DNA of 64,000 nt from contig JAIQZQ010000085.1 of NCBI GenBank assembly GCA_021777105.1, forward strand, positions 1 to 64,000. The letters are read 5' to 3'. Numbering within the stretch: position 1 is the first letter of the stretch; every line of letters starts with the position of its first letter. This DNA comes from Candidatus Anammoxibacter sp. (lineage in GTDB: Bacteria > Planctomycetota > Brocadiia > Brocadiales > Anammoxibacteraceae). Position numbers and translations under genes: made by a program. The notes below the pieces were generated by a model. That model saw only the letters and a list, made by a program, of their open reading frames with translations, was not told the DNA's origin and ran no database searches. This document shows positions 1 through 7,920 of the stretch, in pieces.

Positions 1-83
1 TCAGCTCGTTTAGGCGCTAATCGTAAAGTTAAAAAGTTTCACCTAATGGGTGAAGTATTGTAATTAATATATACCGTTTATTT

Positions 84-116
84 CCCCTCCCTTGATGGGA
101 GGGGTCAGGGGAGGGT
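84..116. repeat. Intergenic G/C-rich hairpin repeat
   Basis: CCCCTCCC, a 5-nt loop and GGGAGGGG form a perfect 8-bp stem at 84-104, followed by another G-rich run. The element lies just downstream of the minus-strand hydrolase gene. It could act as a transcription end signal, but the form resembles widespread REP-like intergenic repeats. Confidence 0.5.
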
Positions 117-169
117 GATAAGAATAGCTCAACTTAGGTAAAAATACAATAAATGTTATTTCTTCATTT

Positions 170-1411
170 CTACTCACTAAAATACTCATCCAACACAAGT
201 ATCACTGCGTTAAGCATCTCTTTGCGCGGAAATGGGTCGTTGTGTTTTTCTTTTTTTGACAGGACGCGGGTATAGGTTATGCCCCAGTGGTCGGTTTTTA
301 GTATTGCCAGTCTGTGGGATTCGCCGTTGGCGGGGAAGAATTCGGAATGGGGTTGGAGAATGTGGGAGTCGTGGAAGACGTTGGCGTTGTATAAATCCTT
401 TCCTAAGGCGTATAAAAATAGGTCGTCGGGGTTTTTGATATCTATTGCCCCTCTGCCGTACTCAGACTCAGGATAAACCGCGGATATTGAAAAAAGTTTA
501 ATGTGGTCAGGCAATGTAAGTGTCTTGTAATTTGACTCGCTTTGCTCGGGAGTGAGGCCCGTTACGCCTTCGGGGAGGTCGGCAAGGTCATCCTTAAAGT
601 TCTCGGTTTTTTTTAATAAGCTGTTCCATTCTTTGCAATTCGGTATATCAAGCCAGGACATAAAACCCGCCAACCGGTTAACCATGGATCGGATTATATA
701 GTTGTTGTTTTTGATCCTTGCATACGCTTTTAACAATCTTAATCCGTTTTCGCCAAAAGAGGTATCGGTTAATCCGGAGCCGCGGATCGCGCCGGCAAAG
801 CTGACCATTGCAATAGTCTTATCGGCTATATCTTTGTATTGATCCAGCAATGCGAGCGCTACAGGGCTGCCCTTGCTATGGGTGAGAAAGATAATGTTGT
901 TATTTATTGGCTTTACCTTTTTAATAATATCGTAAACTTGTTTTGCGCAATTCTCATCGTTTTCAAACGAATCTTCATATCCAGCGTAAATTACGCCAAA
1001 CCCAAGTTTTTCTATATCATCTATTTCGTCCTGAAAACATTTTCGTTCTATAAGGTGATGGCCAAATCCCGGCACAATTACAAATGTCGCGTCAAGACGA
1101 TGCGCGACTTTTTCGTCAAGTTTGGATATAGGCGGGAAATCGCCGGCAAAGCGCTTATTTAATTCTATTTGGTTGTATGAATCCTTTTCATGAATATTTA
1201 GATTTAACGTCTCCGGCATAAAATAGAGATGGTTTGCAGGTTTGATTTCTGATTGACGCATAAGCTCTGAGAATATCTGAGCAAACCGAATCTGCCATTT
1301 GTCCTCTTTTGCGGCGGGTTCTGATCCGTTTGCTTTAAATGCTGGCAATGCGCTAAGGATTGATATTGTTACTAACGTTAAAACGAATTTGTTTGTCAAT
1401 CTGCTTATCAT
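170..1411 (-). CDS. Secreted alpha/beta-hydrolase (lipase-like)
   Basis: 413 residues. The N-terminus (about 1-28) is a signal peptide: basic MISRLTNK, a hydrophobic core, then a small-residue end. An alpha/beta-hydrolase fold is indicated by the FVIVPGFGHH strand-loop near residue 110 (oxyanion region) and the nucleophile elbow THSKGS with Ser179. The first position of the usual GxSxG is Thr here. A late His (DSHILQPHSEF region, or the DHWGI near residue 380) could complete the triad. It likely hydrolyses an ester or lipid outside the cytoplasm. It is the last gene of the 13-gene minus-strand run, 67 bp after the DyP gene. The ribosome site is weak. The substrate cannot be told. Confidence 0.7.
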   Translation of the reverse strand: MISRLTNKFVLTLVTISILSALPAFKANGSEPAAKEDKWQIRFAQIFSELMRQSEIKPANHLYFMPETLNLNIHEKDSYNQIELNKRFAGDFPPISKLDEKVAHRLDATFVIVPGFGHHLIERKCFQDEIDDIEKLGFGVIYAGYEDSFENDENCAKQVYDIIKKVKPINNNIIFLTHSKGSPVALALLDQYKDIADKTIAMVSFAGAIRGSGLTDTSFGENGLRLLKAYARIKNNNYIIRSMVNRLAGFMSWLDIPNCKEWNSLLKKTENFKDDLADLPEGVTGLTPEQSESNYKTLTLPDHIKLFSISAVYPESEYGRGAIDIKNPDDLFLYALGKDLYNANVFHDSHILQPHSEFFPANGESHRLAILKTDHWGITYTRVLSKKEKHNDPFPRKEMLNAVILVLDEYFSE

Positions 1412-1478
1412 TTGTTTTATTCCCGTTTTTGATATGTAATAAATTTAATTTGCTAGCCTTGTGTATATGCTACAAAAA

Positions 1479-2858
1479 CTAATTATCTGGTCTTATACTA
1501 GAAAACCCTTCTGTTATGTGTAAAATCATTTGTCTACCCGGAAGAAAAAAATAAGAACCGCCTACTGTTTGAACATATTTTTGCAACCCGGTAATGCGCC
1601 TGCGCAACAAAGATGATTGCATTGTGAAGACGCCTTTTGGGCCTTCTCCGCTCCATTCCACCGGGCTTGCTATGGGGTCGGTTTCAGCGGAAACTCCTAA
1701 AAATTTAGGGTTGTTTAGCCATGTTTGCTGTATAAATTCAAATTGTCTGGAAATGCTTGCGTTGAGGCATATGAAAAATAGCCCGCGTTGGCCGTCGATC
1801 TCGCCTGTGTTTTTCCTCGCTTTTACGCTTAAATCACCTGGGTAAACAGATGGGTCAACCGGTATGCCGTAAGAACGGCCTCTCCTTAAAATGCGATGCC
1901 GCTTGACTATTGCCAACGATTTATCTTCATCGGCGATTAATGCATCCCTGGGATTTGAACGGCGTATGTGAGAACCTAATGGACAGCGGCTGCCGTCAAC
2001 GTCATTATCGCTAAACCCAAAATCATTGACCGGCATGGCTTCTGTGGGTGGTTGCGGCGACATTGTTAAAGGCGTGCCGTCAGGCCATCTGCCGACCATT
2101 TTTGAGGCCGCGTGAATATGGTTATTACTATCAGTAGAATATTGCTTAAAAAATGACCAAAACCCTTTTACATCCTGATTAATTTGCCGAAATACCAGAT
2201 AAGTTCCATTAACCGCCACAAGCGGCGCAGGTTCCATTGCGCCGCTTTCGTCATTATAGCCGAGAATAATTTCGCCGGCGGCAACTTTATCACGATCATG
2301 GCCTGGTTTGCCGTTCTCTTTAATAATAGGTTGCGCTATGCCGTCTCTAAACCCAAAATGTTCTTTGCCGTCAAGCAAAGGGGTTGAAAACAGCTCTTTA
2401 ATTATATTGACTCCGGTGAATTGTTTGCGAAGATCGGTTAATTTCTTATTAAGGATTTGCGAATCCAATTCATAAACCATTAAAAGTATGTCTACCTTAT
2501 CGTTTTCAGGGCCTCCCCAGGTCCAATTTACAGGATCGCCGGCGCCGCCTGTTTGATCTCCAAGGATGCGTTGACGATGGGGGGTAACCATGCCTTCGCG
2601 AAATTCACGCGAGAATTCGTTAAGTTCTGATTCAGGGCACTCAAATGACTGCATAGCCGAATATGTAAACGCGATATTGAGCTTTGATTTAGACTCCTTA
2701 TTGCGCGAGTATGTTATAAGCGGAGCTATGCCCTTAATCCAGGTTTTGGCCTTTTCCTTGTCTGATATTTGCAATAATATGAAGCTTGAGACCTCCTGCT
2801 TTCCATAACCTGATACCAGCAGGCCCTGTATCTCGTCCAGCGCTAGTTTGTTTTTCAT
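1479..2858 (-). CDS. DyP-type heme peroxidase
   Basis: 459 residues, the size of the larger DyP peroxidases. The family signature GFRDG is at 169-173, with Asp172 as the expected catalytic acid. The proximal heme histidine fits His297 in GSHIRRSNPRD. These enzymes use hydrogen peroxide to oxidise bulky aromatic or lipid-like substrates. There is no signal peptide. The start ATG lies 3 bp after the stop of the catalase-like gene, and its AAAGGA ribosome site sits inside the end of that gene, so the two are translationally coupled. Family assignment is firm; the substrate is unknown. Confidence 0.88.
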   Translation of the reverse strand: MKNKLALDEIQGLLVSGYGKQEVSSFILLQISDKEKAKTWIKGIAPLITYSRNKESKSKLNIAFTYSAMQSFECPESELNEFSREFREGMVTPHRQRILGDQTGGAGDPVNWTWGGPENDKVDILLMVYELDSQILNKKLTDLRKQFTGVNIIKELFSTPLLDGKEHFGFRDGIAQPIIKENGKPGHDRDKVAAGEIILGYNDESGAMEPAPLVAVNGTYLVFRQINQDVKGFWSFFKQYSTDSNNHIHAASKMVGRWPDGTPLTMSPQPPTEAMPVNDFGFSDNDVDGSRCPLGSHIRRSNPRDALIADEDKSLAIVKRHRILRRGRSYGIPVDPSVYPGDLSVKARKNTGEIDGQRGLFFICLNASISRQFEFIQQTWLNNPKFLGVSAETDPIASPVEWSGEGPKGVFTMQSSLLRRRITGLQKYVQTVGGSYFFLPGRQMILHITEGFSSIRPDN

Positions 2859-2861
2859 GAT

Positions 2862-5240
2862 TTATCCTTTAAATAAACGCAGCCATTCACGAACATCCCG
2901 CGCGTTCATTGAGCCAAAAAGGCCTTTCCTGATTTTTGCGTTTCGTTTAACATCTTCCATTGTTAAATTGCTATATGCGCTGTGCCATATTTGGCTTTCA
3001 ACCTGTTTTGCTCTGGTAAACGGCAAAAATCTCTGGGCAAACCCTTTTGTCGGTTGTAAAAGAAATCTTGTTTTAGGGCAACCATGAAGATTTGCCCAAA
3101 TCGGGACAACCGCAAAAGCTCCTACGCCGAGAAAGTCAAAAAGGTACCTATCCCAACTGCCGTCATAATCGCTTATAAAGAGCATACGGCGGCCTTCATT
3201 TAGCTGATGAAGGCGCGCAAAGTGTATAGAATCAATGCCCACAAGTTTGCCGCCGTTCCAGACAAAACTGCTTAAAGTATTAGCTATCCAAAGGACAACG
3301 CGCATGGCAAGGCGGCGAAACGCTGAGTTGCGGACTGTTGTAATCATGGTAAATTGATTTTGCAGGAAATGGTCTTCCTGTGCTGCCAAATCCGCGACTT
3401 GTCCGGGTTTTGGTTTTACCACATCGTCAGGTTCTATTATTTCATAAAAACGGACGACAACAATCGCCAGTAAAAGCATGCTTGCGAAAATTGCTAATGA
3501 CGCTATAACAAATATAAAAAATGAATGACGCGCGGGCGGAATAGAGGCGTATGAAAGCAGCGCGGGAGTAATCGACAACATAATAATTACTCTGGCCGCT
3601 GCAAACGCTTTGAGAAATCTGGATATTAATGGCGGTTTAGGGCGCTCCTCATGCGGCAGATCGGCTCTTGTTTTTACAAAATGTTGAATACGGCTTCTGA
3701 TAAATTCAGGAGTCTTGTTCTTCCATTTGGCGGCGGCCATTTGCTCATCTATAAATGATTCAACTGCTATATGTAAACGGTCTTCTTCGCGTATATGCGA
3801 CACTTTGTCAAGGACGCCGCCAATGTGGTAAGTGTTCGGCTTCTTATGTTTAGATAAAAGCCAGTTGCGAAAAGCCGAGCCATCGGCCTTTACGGGATAA
3901 TTAACGCAGTTTTCAAAAATTGCCCTGAAAGTATCGCCTCCGGTTGCAATTAAATCATCCAGAAAATTTAACGTGTGGCCGTCATAGACTATGGATATGA
4001 CTAAACAAGGCAAATGCCGGCATCCATATACATCAACTTCTTCGTCAAGGATGAACATCCTGAAAAAATGCAGGTTTGTTAATTTGTCCAGATTTAATGA
4101 GTTTTTTGCTCTCTTTAACTGCAAACGCAATGATTCAACTTTATCTTTTTGGATGTTTGCGAATATAGTTGTTGTTTCCGGCCGCCGCCATTGCAAACTT
4201 GCGCTCAACTGTTTATAATCCCATGCCGGGGCCGACCCAAATCCAAACATACTTTGTATGTTGGAGATGAAAGTTCTGACGGCCTGCTCTACTGGATAAA
4301 CTTGAACACGCATCCAGCCTATTGAGCGGTAATCAACCGCGGATTCGGCTTTGGGGATTTTAATAGACGGTGGCAAGTGGTTAACACGGAATCTGAGGCG
4401 TTCAGCTTCCTCAACGTTCATAGCGCTTGTAATTTTAAACATGCCTACATCCATCCAAGGATGTGTTGCTTCGTCCCATTCACGGCCAATATTGTAAATG
4501 TCGTTGCCGTCATCCTTGTCTGGTTTGTGGATTTGTATTTGCAGTCTATACTCAGTTTTAATACCGCTTGCTATGCGGCGTTGGTACTCGCGGCGTAGAT
4601 AGTTGGCGGGGCGCGTTTCGCCGGCAAGCCGCTTTTCCGCCCATGGTTGATCAAAGTCATCGCCTATGGGAATGCCTGACTCGGAGCCCGGCCCGCTTGG
4701 GATTATTCTGAAGCGGCATAAAAGTTTTTCATTGGAAGCCGTTATGTAGTCAAACGTAAGCGCCGCGTAATAGTGTAGATTGGCGTAGCTATCCGGCGAG
4801 CGGCGGTTGCCGGCCTGCACGTTTTCAAAAGCCGGTGGATTATTTTCAATATACCACCGTCTTCCATCTACGCCAAGAGCTCCTCCGATAGCTCCTTTCA
4901 TAAAATTAGCCGCATGCCAGAAACCTTGAACCTTTCCTGTATTCATAATCAAATCAAGAGGGCTTTTAAAGCTATCGGTTGAGAATTTTAACGATATGCT
5001 GCGAAAATCCTTTTCCGCTTCATCTTTACGCAAAGCAGTTGCATGCCTGATTTGAATGGAAAGTGTCGCCCCGGGCTTAAAAAAGGGCGAAAGCGGAAAT
5101 TCAGGTTTGTCTATTACAGTAAAGGTTCCTTTTCCTCCTACCCCCAGGGTATGGGTGCCTCTGCCTCTATTCCATATAGAACGAAGGGCGAACATTAACA
5201 TAAATGCAAATGTGTACAAATAAAGAATTAATCGCTGCAT
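2862..5240 (-). CDS. Membrane-anchored catalase-like heme protein with duplicated C-terminal module
   Basis: 792 residues. Residues 1-20 are a hydrophobic anchor. The region about 25-330 is catalase-like. His30 in GTHTLGVGGKG matches the distal histidine motif, FRSISLKFST (79-88) matches the conserved RGFAxKFYT segment, and RVQVYP with Arg311, Tyr315 and a further Arg322 matches the proximal-tyrosine motif Rx3YPx5R. Catalase-related proteins include catalases, allene oxide synthases and hydroperoxide lyases. Two related modules follow at about 387-470 and 668-750 (each with a YDG core and a downstream N-x-x-x-x-P), separated by two transmembrane helices (about 548-566 and 573-597). Given its neighbours, a lipid-hydroperoxide role is my inference. 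The start has a weak ribosome site. Confidence 0.72.
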   Translation of the reverse strand: MQRLILYLYTFAFMLMFALRSIWNRGRGTHTLGVGGKGTFTVIDKPEFPLSPFFKPGATLSIQIRHATALRKDEAEKDFRSISLKFSTDSFKSPLDLIMNTGKVQGFWHAANFMKGAIGGALGVDGRRWYIENNPPAFENVQAGNRRSPDSYANLHYYAALTFDYITASNEKLLCRFRIIPSGPGSESGIPIGDDFDQPWAEKRLAGETRPANYLRREYQRRIASGIKTEYRLQIQIHKPDKDDGNDIYNIGREWDEATHPWMDVGMFKITSAMNVEEAERLRFRVNHLPPSIKIPKAESAVDYRSIGWMRVQVYPVEQAVRTFISNIQSMFGFGSAPAWDYKQLSASLQWRRPETTTIFANIQKDKVESLRLQLKRAKNSLNLDKLTNLHFFRMFILDEEVDVYGCRHLPCLVISIVYDGHTLNFLDDLIATGGDTFRAIFENCVNYPVKADGSAFRNWLLSKHKKPNTYHIGGVLDKVSHIREEDRLHIAVESFIDEQMAAAKWKNKTPEFIRSRIQHFVKTRADLPHEERPKPPLISRFLKAFAAARVIIMLSITPALLSYASIPPARHSFFIFVIASLAIFASMLLLAIVVVRFYEIIEPDDVVKPKPGQVADLAAQEDHFLQNQFTMITTVRNSAFRRLAMRVVLWIANTLSSFVWNGGKLVGIDSIHFARLHQLNEGRRMLFISDYDGSWDRYLFDFLGVGAFAVVPIWANLHGCPKTRFLLQPTKGFAQRFLPFTRAKQVESQIWHSAYSNLTMEDVKRNAKIRKGLFGSMNARDVREWLRLFKG

Positions 5241-5286
5241 TGCTATATGCCTGTTTCTAAAAAATTAAAAAATTAGCAACTATCCC

Positions 5287-5378
5287 GCGTGTTTTCATAT
5301 GACGATACACACCCCTAAATTCACTCTAAAAAGAGGGGCAGCCGCTTGGCGGACGAGGTGTTTAATTTACGCTGAATA
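5287..5378. repeat. Dispersed repeat family B, copy 1
   Basis: A stretch of about 92 bp running from GCGTGTTTTC to GCTGAATAG, including ACACACCCCTAAAT and TCTAAAAAGAGGGG. It aligns over nearly its full length with 57951-58047 and in part with about 59595-59650. It lies in the gap between the GMC and catalase-like genes. Confidence 0.7.
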
Positions 5379-5416
5379 GATACAAAAATAAAAACTTCCA
5401 CGCTATATATGAAACT

Positions 5417-7696
5417 CTAATCCCATGATTTTAGCATCATATCCGCATTCCTTTCAGCCAACGCAGCAATTGTCAATGCAGGGTTCACACCTAATGCTTT
5501 AGGGAATATGGCTCCGTCTGAAACGTAAAGATTTTCATAGTTAAAGACCTTGCCGTTTGCGTCAACAACTCCGTTGTCAGGGGCGGTTCCCATTTTGCAA
5601 CCTCCAAGCGGATGCACGGTAACCAGGGTTTTAAAAATGCTCCAGAACGGAAATGGCTGGAATTCGCCGCCAATGCCTTTTGAGACCTTTGTCAGTTTTT
5701 CCTCCATATCATTAAAAAGCGGCAGGCTTGCGTCTGGGTTCCAATCTATATCGAATTTCCCGCTTGTATCTAATAACATCTTGCCGTCCGAGGCGTCGCG
5801 GCCCATTGCCAGATATATTTGGGCGTAGTCAATAGGTTTTTTACGAAAAGCGTCTATAAATTCCTCAATATCATCTTTTATTTCCGTTCCAAGCAAGACT
5901 CCCAGTTTTGTGATAAATTCGACAAAGTTTTTTTTCTTAGAATTTAGAAAACCGTCTATCAAATCTTTAATCGCTGGTATGCTGTTAACTTCATTCAGGT
6001 AAGGAAGCAAAATATTGACTATTGGCGCAATTGGGCTTGGTATGCCGCCTTCTTCAACTATAAATTTCTGATTTGCAGGTTGTGTTTTCTGGTAGTCAAT
6101 AAGGGATGTGATGGTAGGGCCCCAGGTAGGTTTTGTCTTAAGATCGGAATCAGTGGTAAACATCAGGAAATCGCCGTTGCCTGAAAAATTGTCGCCTAAT
6201 GTTGCGCTTAAATTTTTCAAATCGCCTTTTTCTTGACTTTTAAGCAGGAACTCTGTTGAGCCAAGTGTGCCGGCCGCCATTATCACCTTCTTAGCCTTAA
6301 TGGTCTTTGTAGTTTTGTGTTTTAAATTATCAATATGAATTTCGTAACCGGATTTGCCGTTATCGTCATTTATTGGAACTACCCTGGTAACTTCATGTTC
6401 GGCAAAAAGATGCGCGCCGTAGTCTATGGCATCTTTAATATAGTTAAGGTCAACAGTGTTCTTCGCGCTACGGTTGCATACCAAAACGCATTTGCCGCAG
6501 GCTCTGCAATCAGTTGGATTTCCTTCAAGGGCTTTACAATTGCCGAATTTCTTTTGATCAAACGGTTGAACGGCAATGTTTACTGATTTCCATTCTCCTT
6601 CAGGGGTAGCTTTTGCGCCTTCCTGCAGGGCTACTGTTTTAGGGAAAAAGTTGTCTAATTCCTTTGGTGGTTCGGCCTTGCGAACGTCAAGCATCTTTTC
6701 AACACTTGGGTAATATTTTTCAAGCTCCGTCATATTTATTTCCGCAGGCCAATCCTCATCAAACGTATCTGCATCCGGACGCAGGATAACATTTGCGTAG
6801 ATTAATGAGCCGCCGCCAACGCCGTTTGCCTGTAAAACCTGCATTTTTTTATAAATTCTGTAATCAAATAAACCATTGTTAAACGTGGTGCGGAACTTTC
6901 CCGCAAAATCGCGCAGTTTTTTTATATTTGTCTTGCCGCGCCACGCTTTGCCGCGTTCAAGCAAGCAAACTGTTTTACCGGCTTCAGCCAGTTTGTAAGC
7001 TGTAGCGCCGCCTCCAAAGCCGGAGCCGATAACGACAGCGTCATATTCATCTTTCATCTCCATGTCTTTCTGGAAGAGGAGAGGCAAGTATGTGTCGGCC
7101 AATTCGCCAAGGACAAATCTAAAAAAGTCAAAAGTCGCTTTTCTTTGAAGCGCTTTATTTTCCCCTTCAGTGTCTATAGAGCCCACTAAAGCCGGCAGGT
7201 CTAATAGATGGAAACGTAAAATGCCGGCCGCCACTATATTGCCTTTATCTGAATCGCCCTCGTGTATTGTTGTGAAAAGTGTCGTCATATCCTTTACCGG
7301 GTCAAGAGGGTCAAGGAAGTCGAACATCTTTTTTTCAATATCCTTTTTTCCGTCGAAAAAATATCTTTTCCCGTCATCAGCAGTAAAATTAAAACGGTAC
7401 ACCATCTCTTTTTCATCTTTTATATCGTCGGTAATGAACAAGTTAAACACGCCGTTTTCCATTGAAAGGTTTGAACCAAATGACGGCAAATCAACCGTGC
7501 CTTCAAGTTTTGCCGCATGTTCTTCATTTTCAATAAAATTGTTAACGTTGGCGATTGAAATCATTGCGTTCAGAGTTGCTTCATTGTTGTTCTTTTTCCC
7601 TCTCTTTGCTCCTTTGTCCGGACTTTTGGTTCCCGGCTTAATATATCCCGACATTGTCTCGGTAAAACTCAACTTAACATCATATTTTTCAGCCAT
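5417..7696 (-). CDS. GMC oxidoreductase, cholesterol-oxidase-like
   Basis: 759 residues. An N-terminal domain of about 200 residues (FTETMSGYI, EMVYRFNFTADDGKRY) is of the type found fused to cholesterol-oxidase-like GMC enzymes. The FAD-binding motif VVIGSGFGGG is at 221-230. A cysteine-rich stretch with Cys387, 397, 400, 403 and 407 precedes AKNTVDLNY, typical of this branch. The C-terminal catalytic pair fits His695 in HPLGG and Asn738 in GVNPALT. It oxidises an alcohol, plausibly a sterol, hopanoid or other lipid alcohol, using FAD. It is cytoplasmic by sequence, with no signal peptide. AAAGGA precedes the ATG. Class is firm; substrate is inferred from family only. Confidence 0.85.
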   Translation of the reverse strand: MAEKYDVKLSFTETMSGYIKPGTKSPDKGAKRGKKNNNEATLNAMISIANVNNFIENEEHAAKLEGTVDLPSFGSNLSMENGVFNLFITDDIKDEKEMVYRFNFTADDGKRYFFDGKKDIEKKMFDFLDPLDPVKDMTTLFTTIHEGDSDKGNIVAAGILRFHLLDLPALVGSIDTEGENKALQRKATFDFFRFVLGELADTYLPLLFQKDMEMKDEYDAVVIGSGFGGGATAYKLAEAGKTVCLLERGKAWRGKTNIKKLRDFAGKFRTTFNNGLFDYRIYKKMQVLQANGVGGGSLIYANVILRPDADTFDEDWPAEINMTELEKYYPSVEKMLDVRKAEPPKELDNFFPKTVALQEGAKATPEGEWKSVNIAVQPFDQKKFGNCKALEGNPTDCRACGKCVLVCNRSAKNTVDLNYIKDAIDYGAHLFAEHEVTRVVPINDDNGKSGYEIHIDNLKHKTTKTIKAKKVIMAAGTLGSTEFLLKSQEKGDLKNLSATLGDNFSGNGDFLMFTTDSDLKTKPTWGPTITSLIDYQKTQPANQKFIVEEGGIPSPIAPIVNILLPYLNEVNSIPAIKDLIDGFLNSKKKNFVEFITKLGVLLGTEIKDDIEEFIDAFRKKPIDYAQIYLAMGRDASDGKMLLDTSGKFDIDWNPDASLPLFNDMEEKLTKVSKGIGGEFQPFPFWSIFKTLVTVHPLGGCKMGTAPDNGVVDANGKVFNYENLYVSDGAIFPKALGVNPALTIAALAERNADMMLKSWD

Positions 7697-7835
7697 TGTG
7701 TTTTCCTTTCATCAAATTAGAAGTGGTTTATAAATCTGTAAGTATGCAGTTCTATTTTTACGCATTCGCTTATCTACTAAATTGCGCTCACACGCATTTA
7801 AACCTGTATTAACGTAAATGGTTTTTAAAACGTTT

Positions 7836-7875
7836 TGAAGCAATCTGCAAGATTGCTTCAGCAAAATGATTTTGC
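7836..7875. repeat. Two adjacent perfect hairpins in intergenic gap
   Basis: TGAAGCAATC, 5-nt loop and GATTGCTTCA form a 10-bp perfect stem at 7836-7860. GCAAAA, TGA and TTTTGC follow at 7861-7875. They lie between the metallophosphoesterase and GMC genes. Neither hairpin has a U-run on the minus strand, so an intergenic repeat or mRNA-processing element is more likely than a terminator. Confidence 0.5.
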
Positions 7876-7920
7876 GCTGGCCATTAGCTAAAATTTTTAA
7901 TGTGTTGTATCAGGTTCCGG

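Noticed and set aside
1-63. Open frame reading through the window edge to a TAA at 61-63
   Set aside because: Only 20 codons are visible and no motif is present, so a partial gene cannot be supported.
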